Shown: one piece after another, positions 52,178 through 60,061 of the stretch | Layout: the number at the start of each line of letters is the position of its first letter | Numbering within the stretch: the stretch's first letter is position 1 | Assembly: GCF_019430885.1 (NCBI RefSeq) | Contig: NZ_JAHYBZ010000002.1 | Coordinates: forward strand, 62,001-126,000 | Source: Roseomonas alba | Lineage (GTDB): Bacteria; Pseudomonadota; Alphaproteobacteria; Acetobacterales; Acetobacteraceae | Direction: 5' to 3' | Length of the DNA: 64,000 bases | The notes under the pieces: generated by a model | Databases searched by the model: none | What the model was told of the DNA's origin: nothing | Seen by the model: only the letters and a program-made list of their open reading frames with translations | Made by a program: the position numbers and the translations under genes

Positions 52178-52822
52178 ATGACCCGATATCGGCTGCACTA
52201 CTTTCCGGAGTCCGGGAACAGCTACAAGCTCGCGCTGATGCTGACGCTGTGCGGGCAGTCCTTCGAGCCCGTCTGGACGGATTTCGCCGGCGGCGTGACG
52301 CGCACGCCGGAATGGCGCGCGGCGGTCAACCCGATGGGCGAGATCCCGGTGCTGGAGGAGGATGGCGAACGCCTGACCCAGACCGCGCCGATCCTGCTGA
52401 GCCTGGCGGAACGCCATGGCCGCTTCGGCGGCGCGGATGAGCGCGAGCGCTTCGAGGTGCTGCGCTGGCTGTTCTGGGACAACCACAAGCTCAGCGGGTA
52501 CATGGCGACCTATCGCTACCGCCGCGCCTTCACACCTGATCCCGATCCGGCGGTGCTCGCCTTCCTGAGGGCGCGGGTGGACGACTTCCTGGGCATCCTG
52601 GCGGGCGAGGTGGCGTCGCGGCCCTTCATCGCCGGGGATCGGCCGACCGTCGCGGATATCTCCATGTCCGGCTACCTGGTCTTTCCGCCGGAGGAGAGCG
52701 GGTACGACCTCGCGACGACGCATCCGGCAGTGCATGCCTGGCTGGGGCGAATCGCGGCGCTGCCGGGCTGGCGGGCGCCCTACGACCTGCTGCCGGGGCA
52801 GCGGATGCGGCGCTACGCATGA
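52178..52822 (+). CDS. Glutathione S-transferase
   Basis: The 214-residue protein has the thioredoxin-like N-terminal domain (RYRLHYFPESGNSYKLALML, with cis-Pro in NPMGEIPVLEEDGERLTQTA). An alpha-helical C-terminal domain carries RPFIAGDRPTVADISMSGYL. It conjugates glutathione to electrophiles or acts as an isomerase or chaperone. The catalytic Ser is probably in PESGNSYK. Cytosolic. Confidence 0.92.
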   Translation: MTRYRLHYFPESGNSYKLALMLTLCGQSFEPVWTDFAGGVTRTPEWRAAVNPMGEIPVLEEDGERLTQTAPILLSLAERHGRFGGADERERFEVLRWLFWDNHKLSGYMATYRYRRAFTPDPDPAVLAFLRARVDDFLGILAGEVASRPFIAGDRPTVADISMSGYLVFPPEESGYDLATTHPAVHAWLGRIAALPGWRAPYDLLPGQRMRRYA

Positions 52823-52852
52823 TCCGCGTCGGAGACGGGCGCATCATCAGGC

Positions 52853-53047
52853 TCAGGCCGGGGGCATGCAGCCACAATCCGCCACGGCGTCGAGCGCGAT
52901 GGTCCGGCCGGCGCGCACGGTCCAGACATGCTGGAAGGGGATCCCCATGACGCGGCCTTTGACCAGCTTGGCGCGGTAGCGGCCGAGCGCGATGACGCGC
53001 CCTCTCTCGAGCACGCCGCAGAAGCCCTCGGCCCGGAAGGCGTCGCG
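52853..53047 (-). pseudogene. C-terminal fragment of a SnoaL/NTF2-like protein
   Basis: Reading the minus strand in the frame of the upstream hydrolase gene gives about 65 residues, AFRAEGFCGVLERGRVIALG, RYRAKLVKGRVMGIPFQHVW, TVRAGRTIALDAVADCGCMP, then a stop. The pattern GRYRAK...PFQHVWTVRAGRT is the SnoaL-like NTF2 C-terminal strand pair. No N-terminal half or good start exists before the hydrolase stop codon (53105). I read it as a truncated remnant of a two-gene operon. A short expressed peptide from an internal GTG is possible but less likely. Confidence 0.55.
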
Positions 53048-53104
53048 CCTTCGCGTGCAGGGCCGGGAGCTTGCCGCGGCGATGCCCGATGGGCGGGGCC
53101 GCCG

Positions 53105-53887
53105 CTATGCCGCCTGGCCGGCGGCTTCGAGGATCAGGCCGGCGATGTCGTCAGGGCGGGAGACAAGCGACAGGTGGCTCGCCGCGACCTCGATGGTCCT
53201 TGCCTTCATGCGGGCGGCCATGAAGCGCTGCAGATCGGGGTTGATCGTGCGGTCCTGGGTCGAGACGGCATAGAAGCTGGGCTTGGACCGCCACGCCGGC
53301 TGCGTCACCCGGCCGGCCAGCAGCGGCCTGCTGAAGGGCTGCTGTACCGCGTAGAGCACCTTGGCCCGCGCCTCCGGCAGGTCGCCGGCGAAGTCGCGGA
53401 GGAACGCCTGCTCGCTCAGCCGCCCCTCGTCGCCGTCGAAGACGATGCCGGCGCTGGCCGGCGGCGTCGGATAGGTTCCGGCGAGCGCGCCGTAATCCTC
53501 CTGCGCATCGGGCGCGCGGGCCGCGACATAGACGAGCGCCGAAACATTCGGATGCATGCCGGCCTCAGTGACGATCATGCCGCCGAAGGAGTGGCCGACC
53601 AGCACGGTTGGCCCTTGCTGACGCGCCAGCACGCGCTGGGCCGCGGCGACCGCCTCCGGCAGCGTCGTCAGCGGGTTCTGGACGGAGGTCGCGTTCATTC
53701 CCCGCGCCTGCAGGCGGGCAATGACGTCGCTCCAGCAGGACCCGTCGGCGAAGAGGCCATGGACGAAGACGATGTTGCGCGCGGCGGACGGGCGGACGGC
53801 GTCGGCGGCAGCCGCGCCGCGCGACGCGACCAGGGACGCCACGGCGCCGGCGGCGATGGACGCCGAGAAATGACGACGGTTCATCAT
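53105..53887 (-). CDS. Tat-exported alpha/beta hydrolase
   Basis: The 260-residue protein starts MMNRRHFSASIAAGAVASLV, a twin-arginine signal. Next come the oxyanion-region FVHGLFADGSCW and nucleophile elbow VGHSFGGM, with a C-terminal His in ASHLSL. It is an esterase/lipase-like hydrolase acting in the periplasm. GGAGA lies 7 bp upstream of the start. It is divergent from an ECF sigma factor gene, and both have a GTAACG-N16-CGAA sequence, so it is probably a target of that sigma factor. Confidence 0.88.
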   Translation of the reverse strand: MMNRRHFSASIAAGAVASLVASRGAAAADAVRPSAARNIVFVHGLFADGSCWSDVIARLQARGMNATSVQNPLTTLPEAVAAAQRVLARQQGPTVLVGHSFGGMIVTEAGMHPNVSALVYVAARAPDAQEDYGALAGTYPTPPASAGIVFDGDEGRLSEQAFLRDFAGDLPEARAKVLYAVQQPFSRPLLAGRVTQPAWRSKPSFYAVSTQDRTINPDLQRFMAARMKARTIEVAASHLSLVSRPDDIAGLILEAAGQAA

Positions 53888-53950
53888 GGGGACTTCTCCA
53901 GGGATTGTCGGTCGGGAAGCGTTCGAACGAAGCGCGCTTCGATGAGGGTC

Positions 53951-53976
53951 TTCGAACCGCCCGGCGTCGTCGTTAC
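53951..53976 (-). promoter_or_regulatory. Probable ECF promoter of the hydrolase gene
   Basis: On the minus strand GTAACG (53971-53976) and CGAA (53951-53954) are separated by exactly 16 bp. The -10-like element is about 63 bp upstream of the hydrolase start. The pattern equals that in front of the sigma gene and resembles the GTAACC-N16-CGAA form described for Caulobacter SigF (recalled). Confidence 0.7.
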
Positions 53977-54030
53977 AGCTGCCTGGGCCCGCCCTGCTGC
54001 ATGCCACGAAAAATCGCTGCCGGGCCCGCC

Positions 54031-54056
54031 GTAACGAAGGCGGCGCCTGGATCGAA
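54031..54056 (+). promoter_or_regulatory. Probable ECF autoregulatory promoter of the sigma gene
   Basis: GTAACG (54031-54036) and CGAA (54053-54056) are separated by 16 bp. The sigma gene ATG is only 10 bp past the -10-like element, so its mRNA would be leaderless or nearly so. The motif matches the divergent one in both elements and spacing. Confidence 0.7.
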
Positions 54057-54065
54057 TGCACTGAC

Positions 54066-54632
54066 ATGAGCATGCACGAGATCCCATGGCGCGAGGGATT
54101 GCTCGCCGAGCGGCGCGGCGATGCGATGGCCTATGAGGCATTCCTCCGCGACTTTGCGGCGTCGATGCGCCGGATCGTCGCGATGCGACTGCGCCGGCTG
54201 CGCCTGACCGCCGACGAGGCGGAGGATGTGGTGCAGGAGGTGCTGATCGCCGTGCATGCCCGGCGCGCCGAGTGGGATGCGGGACGCCCGCTGGTGCCCT
54301 GGCTGAACGCGATCGCGCGCTACAAGACCATCGACGCGGTACGGCGGCTGCGGCGCCAGGCGCGCGGGCGCGTGGACCTGTCCGAGGAGGAATGGTCCGC
54401 AATCTTCGTCGCCGAGGAGAGCGGCCGCGAGCATCACGCGATGGATGTCGAGAGCCTCATCGTGGTGCTGCCGCCGGGGCAGCAGGCGGCGGTGCGGGCG
54501 GTTGCGATCGAAGGGGCATCCCATCGCGAGGCCGCGGATCGCCTGGGGACCACCGAGGGCGCGCTGCGCGTGACGCTGCATCGTTCGTTGAAGAGACTCA
54601 TGGCGGCCGTGCGGCAGGGAGACGGGCAATGA
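54066..54632 (+). CDS. ECF-family RNA polymerase sigma factor
   Basis: The 188-residue protein has region 2 (LTADEAEDVVQEVLIAVHAR, WLNAIARYKTIDAVRRLRR). Region 4 has the HTH EGASHREAADRLGTTEGALR. Together with its overlapping NrsF-type anti-sigma gene it fits the Caulobacter SigF-like ECF group, linked there to heavy-metal or oxidative stress. The start may be the second ATG (54072). The conserved promoter motif just upstream implies autoregulation. Targets other than the divergent hydrolase are unknown. Confidence 0.92.
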   Translation: MSMHEIPWREGLLAERRGDAMAYEAFLRDFAASMRRIVAMRLRRLRLTADEAEDVVQEVLIAVHARRAEWDAGRPLVPWLNAIARYKTIDAVRRLRRQARGRVDLSEEEWSAIFVAEESGREHHAMDVESLIVVLPPGQQAAVRAVAIEGASHREAADRLGTTEGALRVTLHRSLKRLMAAVRQGDGQ

Positions 54633-55294
54633 CGCGGCACGCGGCCGGCGGACGCTCGCCAGGAACCGACGAACTGGTGCGCCGTCTCGCGCGCGAGGCC
54701 GGCCATGCAGCTTCCCGCGGGCCGCCGCGCAACCTGGTGTTCGCCGGGTTTGTAGCTGCCGCGCTGGGGGCGTCGGTCCTTGTCGTGCTGGCGATGATCG
54801 GCGCCCGTGCCGACCTGCCGGCGATCGCCGGGAGTTGGATACTCCTGTTCAAGGTGACGGGGATGCTCCTGCTGGCCGTAGGCGGCCTGCGCCTGGTCCG
54901 GGCTGCCATGACCCCCGGAACCGAGCCGCATCCGATATCCGCCCTGGCCCCGGCCGCGGTGTTCCTCGCGCTGAGCGCGGTGCTTGACCGGTCGGGCGTG
55001 CCGCCGGCCGGGGCGCGGCCGCTGCTGTCAGCCCTGCTGTGCCTGGGGGGGATCACTCTCGCCGCCCTGCCGGCCCTGGGGCTGACGCTGCTGGCCATGC
55101 GGCGCGGCATACCGACGCGCCTCGGCCGGGCGGGGCTCTACGCCGGGCTTCTGGCCGGCGCCATCGGGGCGCTCGCCTATACCCTGGCCTGCGTGAATGA
55201 CGGCGCGGCCTTCGTCGCCCTGTGGTACCCGCTGGCCGTGCTCACCGTCGCGGGCATCGGTGCCGCTCTCGGGCCACGGGCGCTTGCCTGGTAG
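54629..55294 (+). CDS. nrsF: NrsF-family anti-sigma factor (DUF1109)
   Basis: The 221-residue protein has six hydrophobic segments after a short cytosolic N-terminus (GTDELVRRLAREAGHAASR). It ends LVLAVLTVAGIGAALGPR-like, as in DUF1109/NrsF proteins. Such proteins hold a cognate ECF sigma at the membrane until stress. The ATG overlaps the sigma stop (ATGA), the standard coupling for a sigma/anti-sigma pair. Cysteines lie in LLCLGG and TLACVN. In Caulobacter NrsF, Cys residues sense metals; whether these do is unknown. Confidence 0.9.
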   Translation: MTRHAAGGRSPGTDELVRRLAREAGHAASRGPPRNLVFAGFVAAALGASVLVVLAMIGARADLPAIAGSWILLFKVTGMLLLAVGGLRLVRAAMTPGTEPHPISALAPAAVFLALSAVLDRSGVPPAGARPLLSALLCLGGITLAALPALGLTLLAMRRGIPTRLGRAGLYAGLLAGAIGALAYTLACVNDGAAFVALWYPLAVLTVAGIGAALGPRALAW

Positions 55295-55314
55295 GACCGC
55301 CCTCGCGTGCGGAT

Positions 55315-55749
55315 TCAGCCCAGCCGCTTGCGGAGGAAGGCGCGGCTCTGTCCGCCCGGGTAGTCGTCCAGCGCGCCGAAGCGTTCGTAGCCGAGGGCGC
55401 GGTAGAAGCCCTCGGCCTGGAAGGTGTCGAGCCAGGCGGAATGGCAGCCCTGGGCGCGGGCATGCGCCTCGGCGGCGTTCATCAGGCGGCGGCCAGTGCC
55501 GCGGCCGCGCTGCGCGTCATCGACCCACACGGCCTCCACGAAGAGCCAGCCCCAACTGACCAGGCCGGTCATGCCGGCCAGCAGCCGGGCATCGGCGTCG
55601 CGCAGGACCAGGCCGAAGCGCCGCGCCTCGTAGGGCACGGTGCGGCTGTGGAAGGCGTGGATGTGGCGGGCGAGCTCCGCGCGGAAGGCAGGGGCGGGGT
55701 CGGGGTCCAGTGCCAGCGTCGTGCCGTCGGGCCGGTCGGTGGTGTCCAT
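55315..55749 (-). CDS. GNAT-family N-acetyltransferase
   Basis: The 144-residue protein (MDTTDRPDGTT) has the acetyl-CoA loop VDDAQRGRGTGRRLMNAAEA near 77-96. The typical C-terminal strand FYRALGYERFG is present. The substrate is unknown. It converges with the nrsF gene (20 bp between) and is divergent from the polysaccharide deacetylase, 71 bp between starts. Confidence 0.88.
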   Translation of the reverse strand: MDTTDRPDGTTLALDPDPAPAFRAELARHIHAFHSRTVPYEARRFGLVLRDADARLLAGMTGLVSWGWLFVEAVWVDDAQRGRGTGRRLMNAAEAHARAQGCHSAWLDTFQAEGFYRALGYERFGALDDYPGGQSRAFLRKRLG

Positions 55750-55820
55750 GCGCTGGATCATCGACCGGCGGCGGCGGCGATGCTACGCCCCGCCTCGCTC
55801 GTTGCCCCGGAGATCCGATC

Positions 55821-56588
55821 ATGTGCCGCCGCTGCTCGCCCTGGGTCGGTCGGCGCGGGCTGTTCGCCTGTGCCCTGGCCCCTGCGGTGCTGGCCGCAGC
55901 GCCGGCGCGGGCCGAGCCCCTGGTCATGCCGCGGCTGCGCCTGGCGCCGGTGCCGGGCGGATCGCCGCGCGTCGCGCTGACGCTCGATGCCTGTTCCGGC
56001 GCTGCGGATCTGCGGGTGCTGGGCGGGCTGATCCGGCTCGGCCTGCCGGCAACCATCTTCGTCACCGGGTTGTGGCTGCGGGCCAATCCGGAGACCGTCG
56101 TCCTGCTGCGCGAACGCAGCGATCTGTTCGAGTTGCAGAATCATGGGGCGCGGCATGTGCCGCCGGTGCTGGGCGGCGCGCGGCTGTACGGCATCCGCGT
56201 GGCCGGGACGATCGAAGCGGTGCGCGCCGAGGTGGCCGGCGGCGCGGAGGCGATGGCCGCCGCCGGGGTTCCGGCGCCGCGCTGGTATCGTGGCGCGACG
56301 GCGCTCTACAGCCCCGAGGCGCTGGTGGCGATCCGCGCGATGGGATTCCGCGTGGCCGGCTTCTCGCTGAATGGGGATGAGGGGGCGTCGCTGCCGGCCG
56401 CGCGGGTCGCGGCGCGCGTCGCCGCGGCGCGGGATGGCGACGTGATCATTGCCCATGTGAACCACCCGGAACGGGCGAGCGGGCTCGGGGTGGTGCAGGG
56501 GGCGGCGCGGCTCGCCGAGCGCGGGGTGCGCTTCGTGCATCTGACGGCAGGGGGTGTCGAGGAGAGCGACGCGCCGCGTCACGCCTGA
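55821..56588 (+). CDS. Polysaccharide deacetylase-family protein
   Basis: The 255-residue protein has a signal peptide (CRRCSPWVGRRGLFACALAP to about residue 33). The NodB-type fold has motif 1 changed to VALTLDACSGAADLRVLGGL, then PATIFVTGLWLRANPE and HGARH for metal-binding His. This LTLDACSG variant defines a periplasmic subgroup of deacetylases. The acceptor is unknown. It converges with the YdhR-like gene, 13 bp between stops. Confidence 0.87.
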   Translation: MCRRCSPWVGRRGLFACALAPAVLAAAPARAEPLVMPRLRLAPVPGGSPRVALTLDACSGAADLRVLGGLIRLGLPATIFVTGLWLRANPETVVLLRERSDLFELQNHGARHVPPVLGGARLYGIRVAGTIEAVRAEVAGGAEAMAAAGVPAPRWYRGATALYSPEALVAIRAMGFRVAGFSLNGDEGASLPAARVAARVAAARDGDVIIAHVNHPERASGLGVVQGAARLAERGVRFVHLTAGGVEESDAPRHA

Positions 56589-56601
56589 CGCGGCGGTTCC
56601 G

Positions 56602-56922
56602 TCAGGGGGGTGCCACGGGCCCGCGCGTGATCGCCGTGAGGGTGGCGTCGAAGCGGCGATAGGTCGCCTCGATGCCCTCGATCCCCATGGCCGCCAGCCG
56701 CGCGGCGTGCTTGCGGTGATAGGCCTCCGCCGCCGCGCGGGAACGGAAAAGGTAGATCCCGCCCGCGCGCTTCTCCTCGGCTGAGGTGGTCCAGATCTTC
56801 CACAGCAGATCCGGTTCGGCCGCGATGTCCTCCGCCAGCGCACGCAGCGCAGCGGCCTGTTCCGGCCCACCAGGCGGGCGGGCCGGGAAGTCGAAGACGA
56901 CGATCGTCGGATCGTCGCTCAC
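56602..56922 (-). CDS. YdhR-family monooxygenase-like protein
   Basis: The 106-residue protein has the YdhR fold wording LLWKIWTTSAEEKRAGGIYL, FRSRAAAEAYHRKHAARLAA and GIEGIEATYRRF, close to E. coli YdhR in length and order. YdhR is thought to act on aromatic compounds, but the reaction is unknown. The start is GTG (VSDDPTIVVFDF) overlapping the LprI-like stop as GTGA. It is the third gene of FAH-LprI-YdhR. Confidence 0.85.
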   Translation of the reverse strand: MSDDPTIVVFDFPARPPGGPEQAAALRALAEDIAAEPDLLWKIWTTSAEEKRAGGIYLFRSRAAAEAYHRKHAARLAAMGIEGIEATYRRFDATLTAITRGPVAPP

Positions 56923-57392
56923 CGCCGCTGCTGCTGGCGCTGCGGCTGGGGTGGCGTCGGCGGAGGCGGCTGGAGGAAGGCCTCGATCTCCAGCGTCCGC
57001 GCCAGGTCGAACTGCAACAGGCAGGCCGCGCGATCCGCCGCGGCTTCGGCACCGCGCTCGGGGTTGCTGCCGGCGAAGTCGCAGCGCAGGTTGCGGTAGT
57101 TCGCCCAGGCCGCCTGCACGGCCATCAGCCCGTCGCGTCGCGCCGGATCGGCCTGCGTCGCGAGCAGCCGTTCCACCGCCGTTTCCAGCCGCGGCGCGAC
57201 GACTGCGCGCTGGCTGTCCATGCAGCGCGCGATCAGCGCCATGTCCTGCGATGAGCCGATGCAGGTGCGGATGTTGCGCTCGACCTGATCGGCCAGCGTG
57301 TCCTGGCGTGGTGCCTGCTGCTGCTGCGTCCGCTGCTGCGCCATGGCAGCCCCCGGCAGCATCAGGGCGAGGGCGATGAGGCCCGCGCGCAT
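56919..57392 (-). CDS. LprI-family (DUF1311) secreted protein
   Basis: The 157-residue protein has signal peptide MRAGLIALALMLPGAAMAQQ and a Gln-rich segment. A helical domain follows with four Cys (RTCIG, ARCMDS, LRCDF, AACLLQ), the DUF1311/LprI pattern of a lysozyme-inhibitor-like fold. A second Pro/Gln-rich tail (QPPPPTPPQPQRQQQ) is odd. It overlaps the FAH stop by one base and the YdhR gene by 4, so it is the middle gene of a tight operon. Its tie to catabolism is unclear. Confidence 0.82.
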   Translation of the reverse strand: MRAGLIALALMLPGAAMAQQRTQQQQAPRQDTLADQVERNIRTCIGSSQDMALIARCMDSQRAVVAPRLETAVERLLATQADPARRDGLMAVQAAWANYRNLRCDFAGSNPERGAEAAADRAACLLQFDLARTLEIEAFLQPPPPTPPQPQRQQQRR

Positions 57393-58240
57393 CACGACGA
57401 GGCCACCAGCGTCTGCTGCTGCTCGCCGAGGCCGGCGATGCCAAGCTTCATCACCTGGCCCGCCTTCAGGAAGACCGGCGTCGGCTTCTTGCCCAGCCCC
57501 ACGCCCGGCGGCGTGCCGGTGAAGATCACGTCGCCCGGGTTCAGCGTAATGCACTGGCTGACATAGGCGACGAGCTGCTTCACGCCGAAGATCATGGTGC
57601 GCGTCGACCCGTCCTGCTGGCGCACGCCGTCCACGTCGCAGAACATCGCGAGGTTCTGCGGGTCGGGCACCTCGTCCTTGGTGACGAGCCACGGGCCGAG
57701 CGGGCCGAAGGTGTCGAAGCCCTTGCCCTTGTCCCAGGTGCCACCGCGCTCGGCCTGCCATTCGCGTTCCGACACGTCGTTGCCGACGGCATACCCGGCG
57801 ACGTGTTCGAGGGCGTTCTCCTCGCTCACATACTTCGCGCGCGTGCCGATGATGACGGCGAGCTCGACTTCCCAATCCGTCTTCACGCTGCCGCGCGGGA
57901 TGACGACATCGTCATTCGGGCCCTGCAGCGCGTTGAGCGACTTCAGGAAGACGATCGGCTCCTTCGGGATGGGCGCGCCGGTCTCGGCCGCATGGTCGGC
58001 GTAGTTCAGGCCGATGCAGACCAGGTTCTTCATCCCCGTCACCGGCGCGCCGATGCGCGGCGAACCCGGCACCTTGGGCAGGCTCGCGATGTCGACGGCC
58101 GCGATCTTCGCGAGCGATTCGGGCGAGAGCACTGCCCCCGTGATGTCCGGGATCACGCCGGAGAGATCGCGGATGGCGCCTTCCGCATCCAGGATGCCGG
58201 GCTTTTCGTCGCCGGCCGGTCCGTAGCGCAGCAGCTTCAT
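57392..58240 (-). CDS. Fumarylacetoacetate hydrolase-family protein
   Basis: The 282-residue protein (MKLLRYGPAGDEKPG) has the FAH core: CIGLNYADHAAETGAPIPKE, VELAVIIGTRAKYV, VGNDVSEREWQAERGGTWDK and GDVIFTGTPPGVG, with acidic metal ligands. Relatives hydrolyse 2,4-diketo-3-deoxy sugar acids or act as ureidoglycolate lyase. With the SDR and IlvD/Edd genes nearby, diketo-deoxy-sugar-acid cleavage is the best guess. First gene of its operon. Confidence 0.9.
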   Translation of the reverse strand: MKLLRYGPAGDEKPGILDAEGAIRDLSGVIPDITGAVLSPESLAKIAAVDIASLPKVPGSPRIGAPVTGMKNLVCIGLNYADHAAETGAPIPKEPIVFLKSLNALQGPNDDVVIPRGSVKTDWEVELAVIIGTRAKYVSEENALEHVAGYAVGNDVSEREWQAERGGTWDKGKGFDTFGPLGPWLVTKDEVPDPQNLAMFCDVDGVRQQDGSTRTMIFGVKQLVAYVSQCITLNPGDVIFTGTPPGVGLGKKPTPVFLKAGQVMKLGIAGLGEQQQTLVASS

Positions 58241-58391
58241 GATCTGATTTCCTGCTTCCCCTGGGCGATGGCCGTGTGGAGCATCGACCCTGACCCGGTG
58301 GTGTCCAACGCCGGGCCGCATGCGTCAATGGCCGCGCCGGATCGGTGGCTCCCTGGCGCAACGACGTCATGGTGGCATCGCAACGAATTCG

Positions 58392-59147
58392 TCACAGCGT
58401 CCAGCCGCCGTCGATGACAATGGCCTGGCCGGTGACGAAGGTGCTCTCCGGCGCGGCAAGATAGACGACGAGGGCGGCGATCTCCTCCGCGGTCGCGAGC
58501 CGGCCCATCGCCTGGCGCGCCACGAAGGCGGCATGGGCGGCTTCGACCGATCCGGCGGCCGCCGCATTGTCGGCGATGCGGTCATGCAGGGAAGGGGTGT
58601 CCACCGTGCCGGGACACAGGCAGTTGCAGCGGATTCCCTGCGTCACGTATTCGGTCGCGATGGATTTCGTCAGGCCGATCACCGCCGCCTTGGTGGTGCC
58701 GTAGACGAAGCGGTTCGGCGCGCCCTTCACCGAGGAACAGGCCGAGGACATGTTCACGATGACGCCACTGCGGCGTTCGATCATGCCGGGCAGAACGGCG
58801 CGCGCCATCTTCCACATCGCCCGCACATTCAGCGCGAAGGCGAAATCCCATTCCTCATCCGTGCAGGTCAGGATGGTGTTCTGGTGGACGAAGCCGGCGC
58901 AGTTGAACAGCACGTCGATCGGGCCGGCCTCCTTCGCCACGCGCTCGACCGCGGCATCGTCCAGCACGTCGAGCGGCACATGGGCGATGCCCCGCGCGGC
59001 GAGTTCGCCAACCTTGCGCGCATCGCGATCGGTCGCGATGACGGAAGCCCCCTCGGCCGCCATGGCGAGCGCCGCGGCGCGCCCGATGCCCTGACCCGCC
59101 GCCGTCACCAGTGCGCGCTTGCCTGCCAGCCTGCCGGGCATCGCCAT
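58392..59147 (-). CDS. Short-chain dehydrogenase/reductase (2), deoxy-ketosugar-acid type
   Basis: The 251-residue classical SDR has LVTAAGQGIGRAAALAMAAE, NMSSACSSVKGAPNRF and the catalytic YGTTKAA. The wording resembles 2-keto-3-deoxy-L-fuconate dehydrogenase and BDH2-type enzymes. It would oxidise a 2-keto-3-deoxy sugar acid to a diketo acid, the substrate of the downstream FAH enzyme. It lies 151 bp upstream of that gene on the same strand, so promoter sharing is possible. An internal ATG at codon 3 is an alternative start. Confidence 0.88.
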   Translation of the reverse strand: MAMPGRLAGKRALVTAAGQGIGRAAALAMAAEGASVIATDRDARKVGELAARGIAHVPLDVLDDAAVERVAKEAGPIDVLFNCAGFVHQNTILTCTDEEWDFAFALNVRAMWKMARAVLPGMIERRSGVIVNMSSACSSVKGAPNRFVYGTTKAAVIGLTKSIATEYVTQGIRCNCLCPGTVDTPSLHDRIADNAAAAGSVEAAHAAFVARQAMGRLATAEEIAALVVYLAAPESTFVTGQAIVIDGGWTL

Positions 59148-59208
59148 CCTCCCTGTTACGGCACCGACATTGCGGAAGCGCGCCGGGCGGCGTCAACCGA
59201 AGCCTGCG

Positions 59209-59820
59209 TCAGCGTAAGGTGATGCTGGCGGCCGCCCCGGCTACGGCGACCGCGCTGCCCCGGTTGACCAGGCGCTGCGCCCGCGGCGCGGTCAGCAGCC
59301 GCCGCGCCCGCGCCGCGACCAGGGCATAGGTGCCGAGCGCCGAGGAGGCGATCAGCATCACCAGCCCCGACAGTTCCAGGAATCCCAGCGGCGTCAGGGC
59401 CGGGAGATCCACCACCGTCGGCAGCAGGGCGAGGAAGAACAGGATCACCTTCGGATTGCCGAGGTTGATCGCGAGGCCAAGCAGGAACAGCCGCACTCGC
59501 CCATACGGCGCCGCATCGGTCAGCACGGCTGCGCGCGGCGCGGCGTTCCATAGCTTCCACGCCAGGAACAGCAGATAGGCCGCACCGGCATAGCGGATGA
59601 CGATGAAGACCGGGGCCAGAAGAGCGGCGAGCAGCGCCATGCCGGTGGCGGCCAGGCTGAACCAGGCGAGTGCGCCGGCGACGAATCCCGCAATGAAGGC
59701 GGGCGCCCCCTGCGGCCCGCGCGCCAGCACACGCGCGACCAGGGCTGTCACACCCGGGCCGGGCATGACGAGCACGGCAAGATAGGCGCCGGCAAAGACG
59801 AGAAGGGCGGAGGCGGTCAC
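59209..59820 (-). CDS. LysE-family exporter
   Basis: The 203-residue membrane protein has six hydrophobic segments and the LysE signature MPGPGVTALVARVLARG at the N-terminus. GLAINLGNPKVILFFLALLP lies in the middle. It exports amino acids or related small molecules; substrate unknown. The start is GTG with AAGGA 8 bp upstream. It is divergent from the LLM monooxygenase gene with 241 bp between starts, where no gene is seen. Confidence 0.9.
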   Translation of the reverse strand: MTASALLVFAGAYLAVLVMPGPGVTALVARVLARGPQGAPAFIAGFVAGALAWFSLAATGMALLAALLAPVFIVIRYAGAAYLLFLAWKLWNAAPRAAVLTDAAPYGRVRLFLLGLAINLGNPKVILFFLALLPTVVDLPALTPLGFLELSGLVMLIASSALGTYALVAARARRLLTAPRAQRLVNRGSAVAVAGAAASITLR

Positions 59821-60061
59821 GGCGTATCCTTCCAGCGAAGGGCCGACGCGAGGCAGGGAGGAGATCGCGCCCGCCAAGCCGCGCCGGCCCGCACCCATCG
59901 GGTGCAGGGGGCGCGTTGATTGACGTGAACGCTTACGGCGGCCGCAGGGCGAGCGCGGCGGGCAGGGTAGGCGGGTCACGACCTTGTCGGCAAGCCGGAC
60001 CCGGCTTGACGCAGCGGCCCGCCGGGCGGCTTGCTGTGGGCCGATGACAGGAGCGGCGGCC

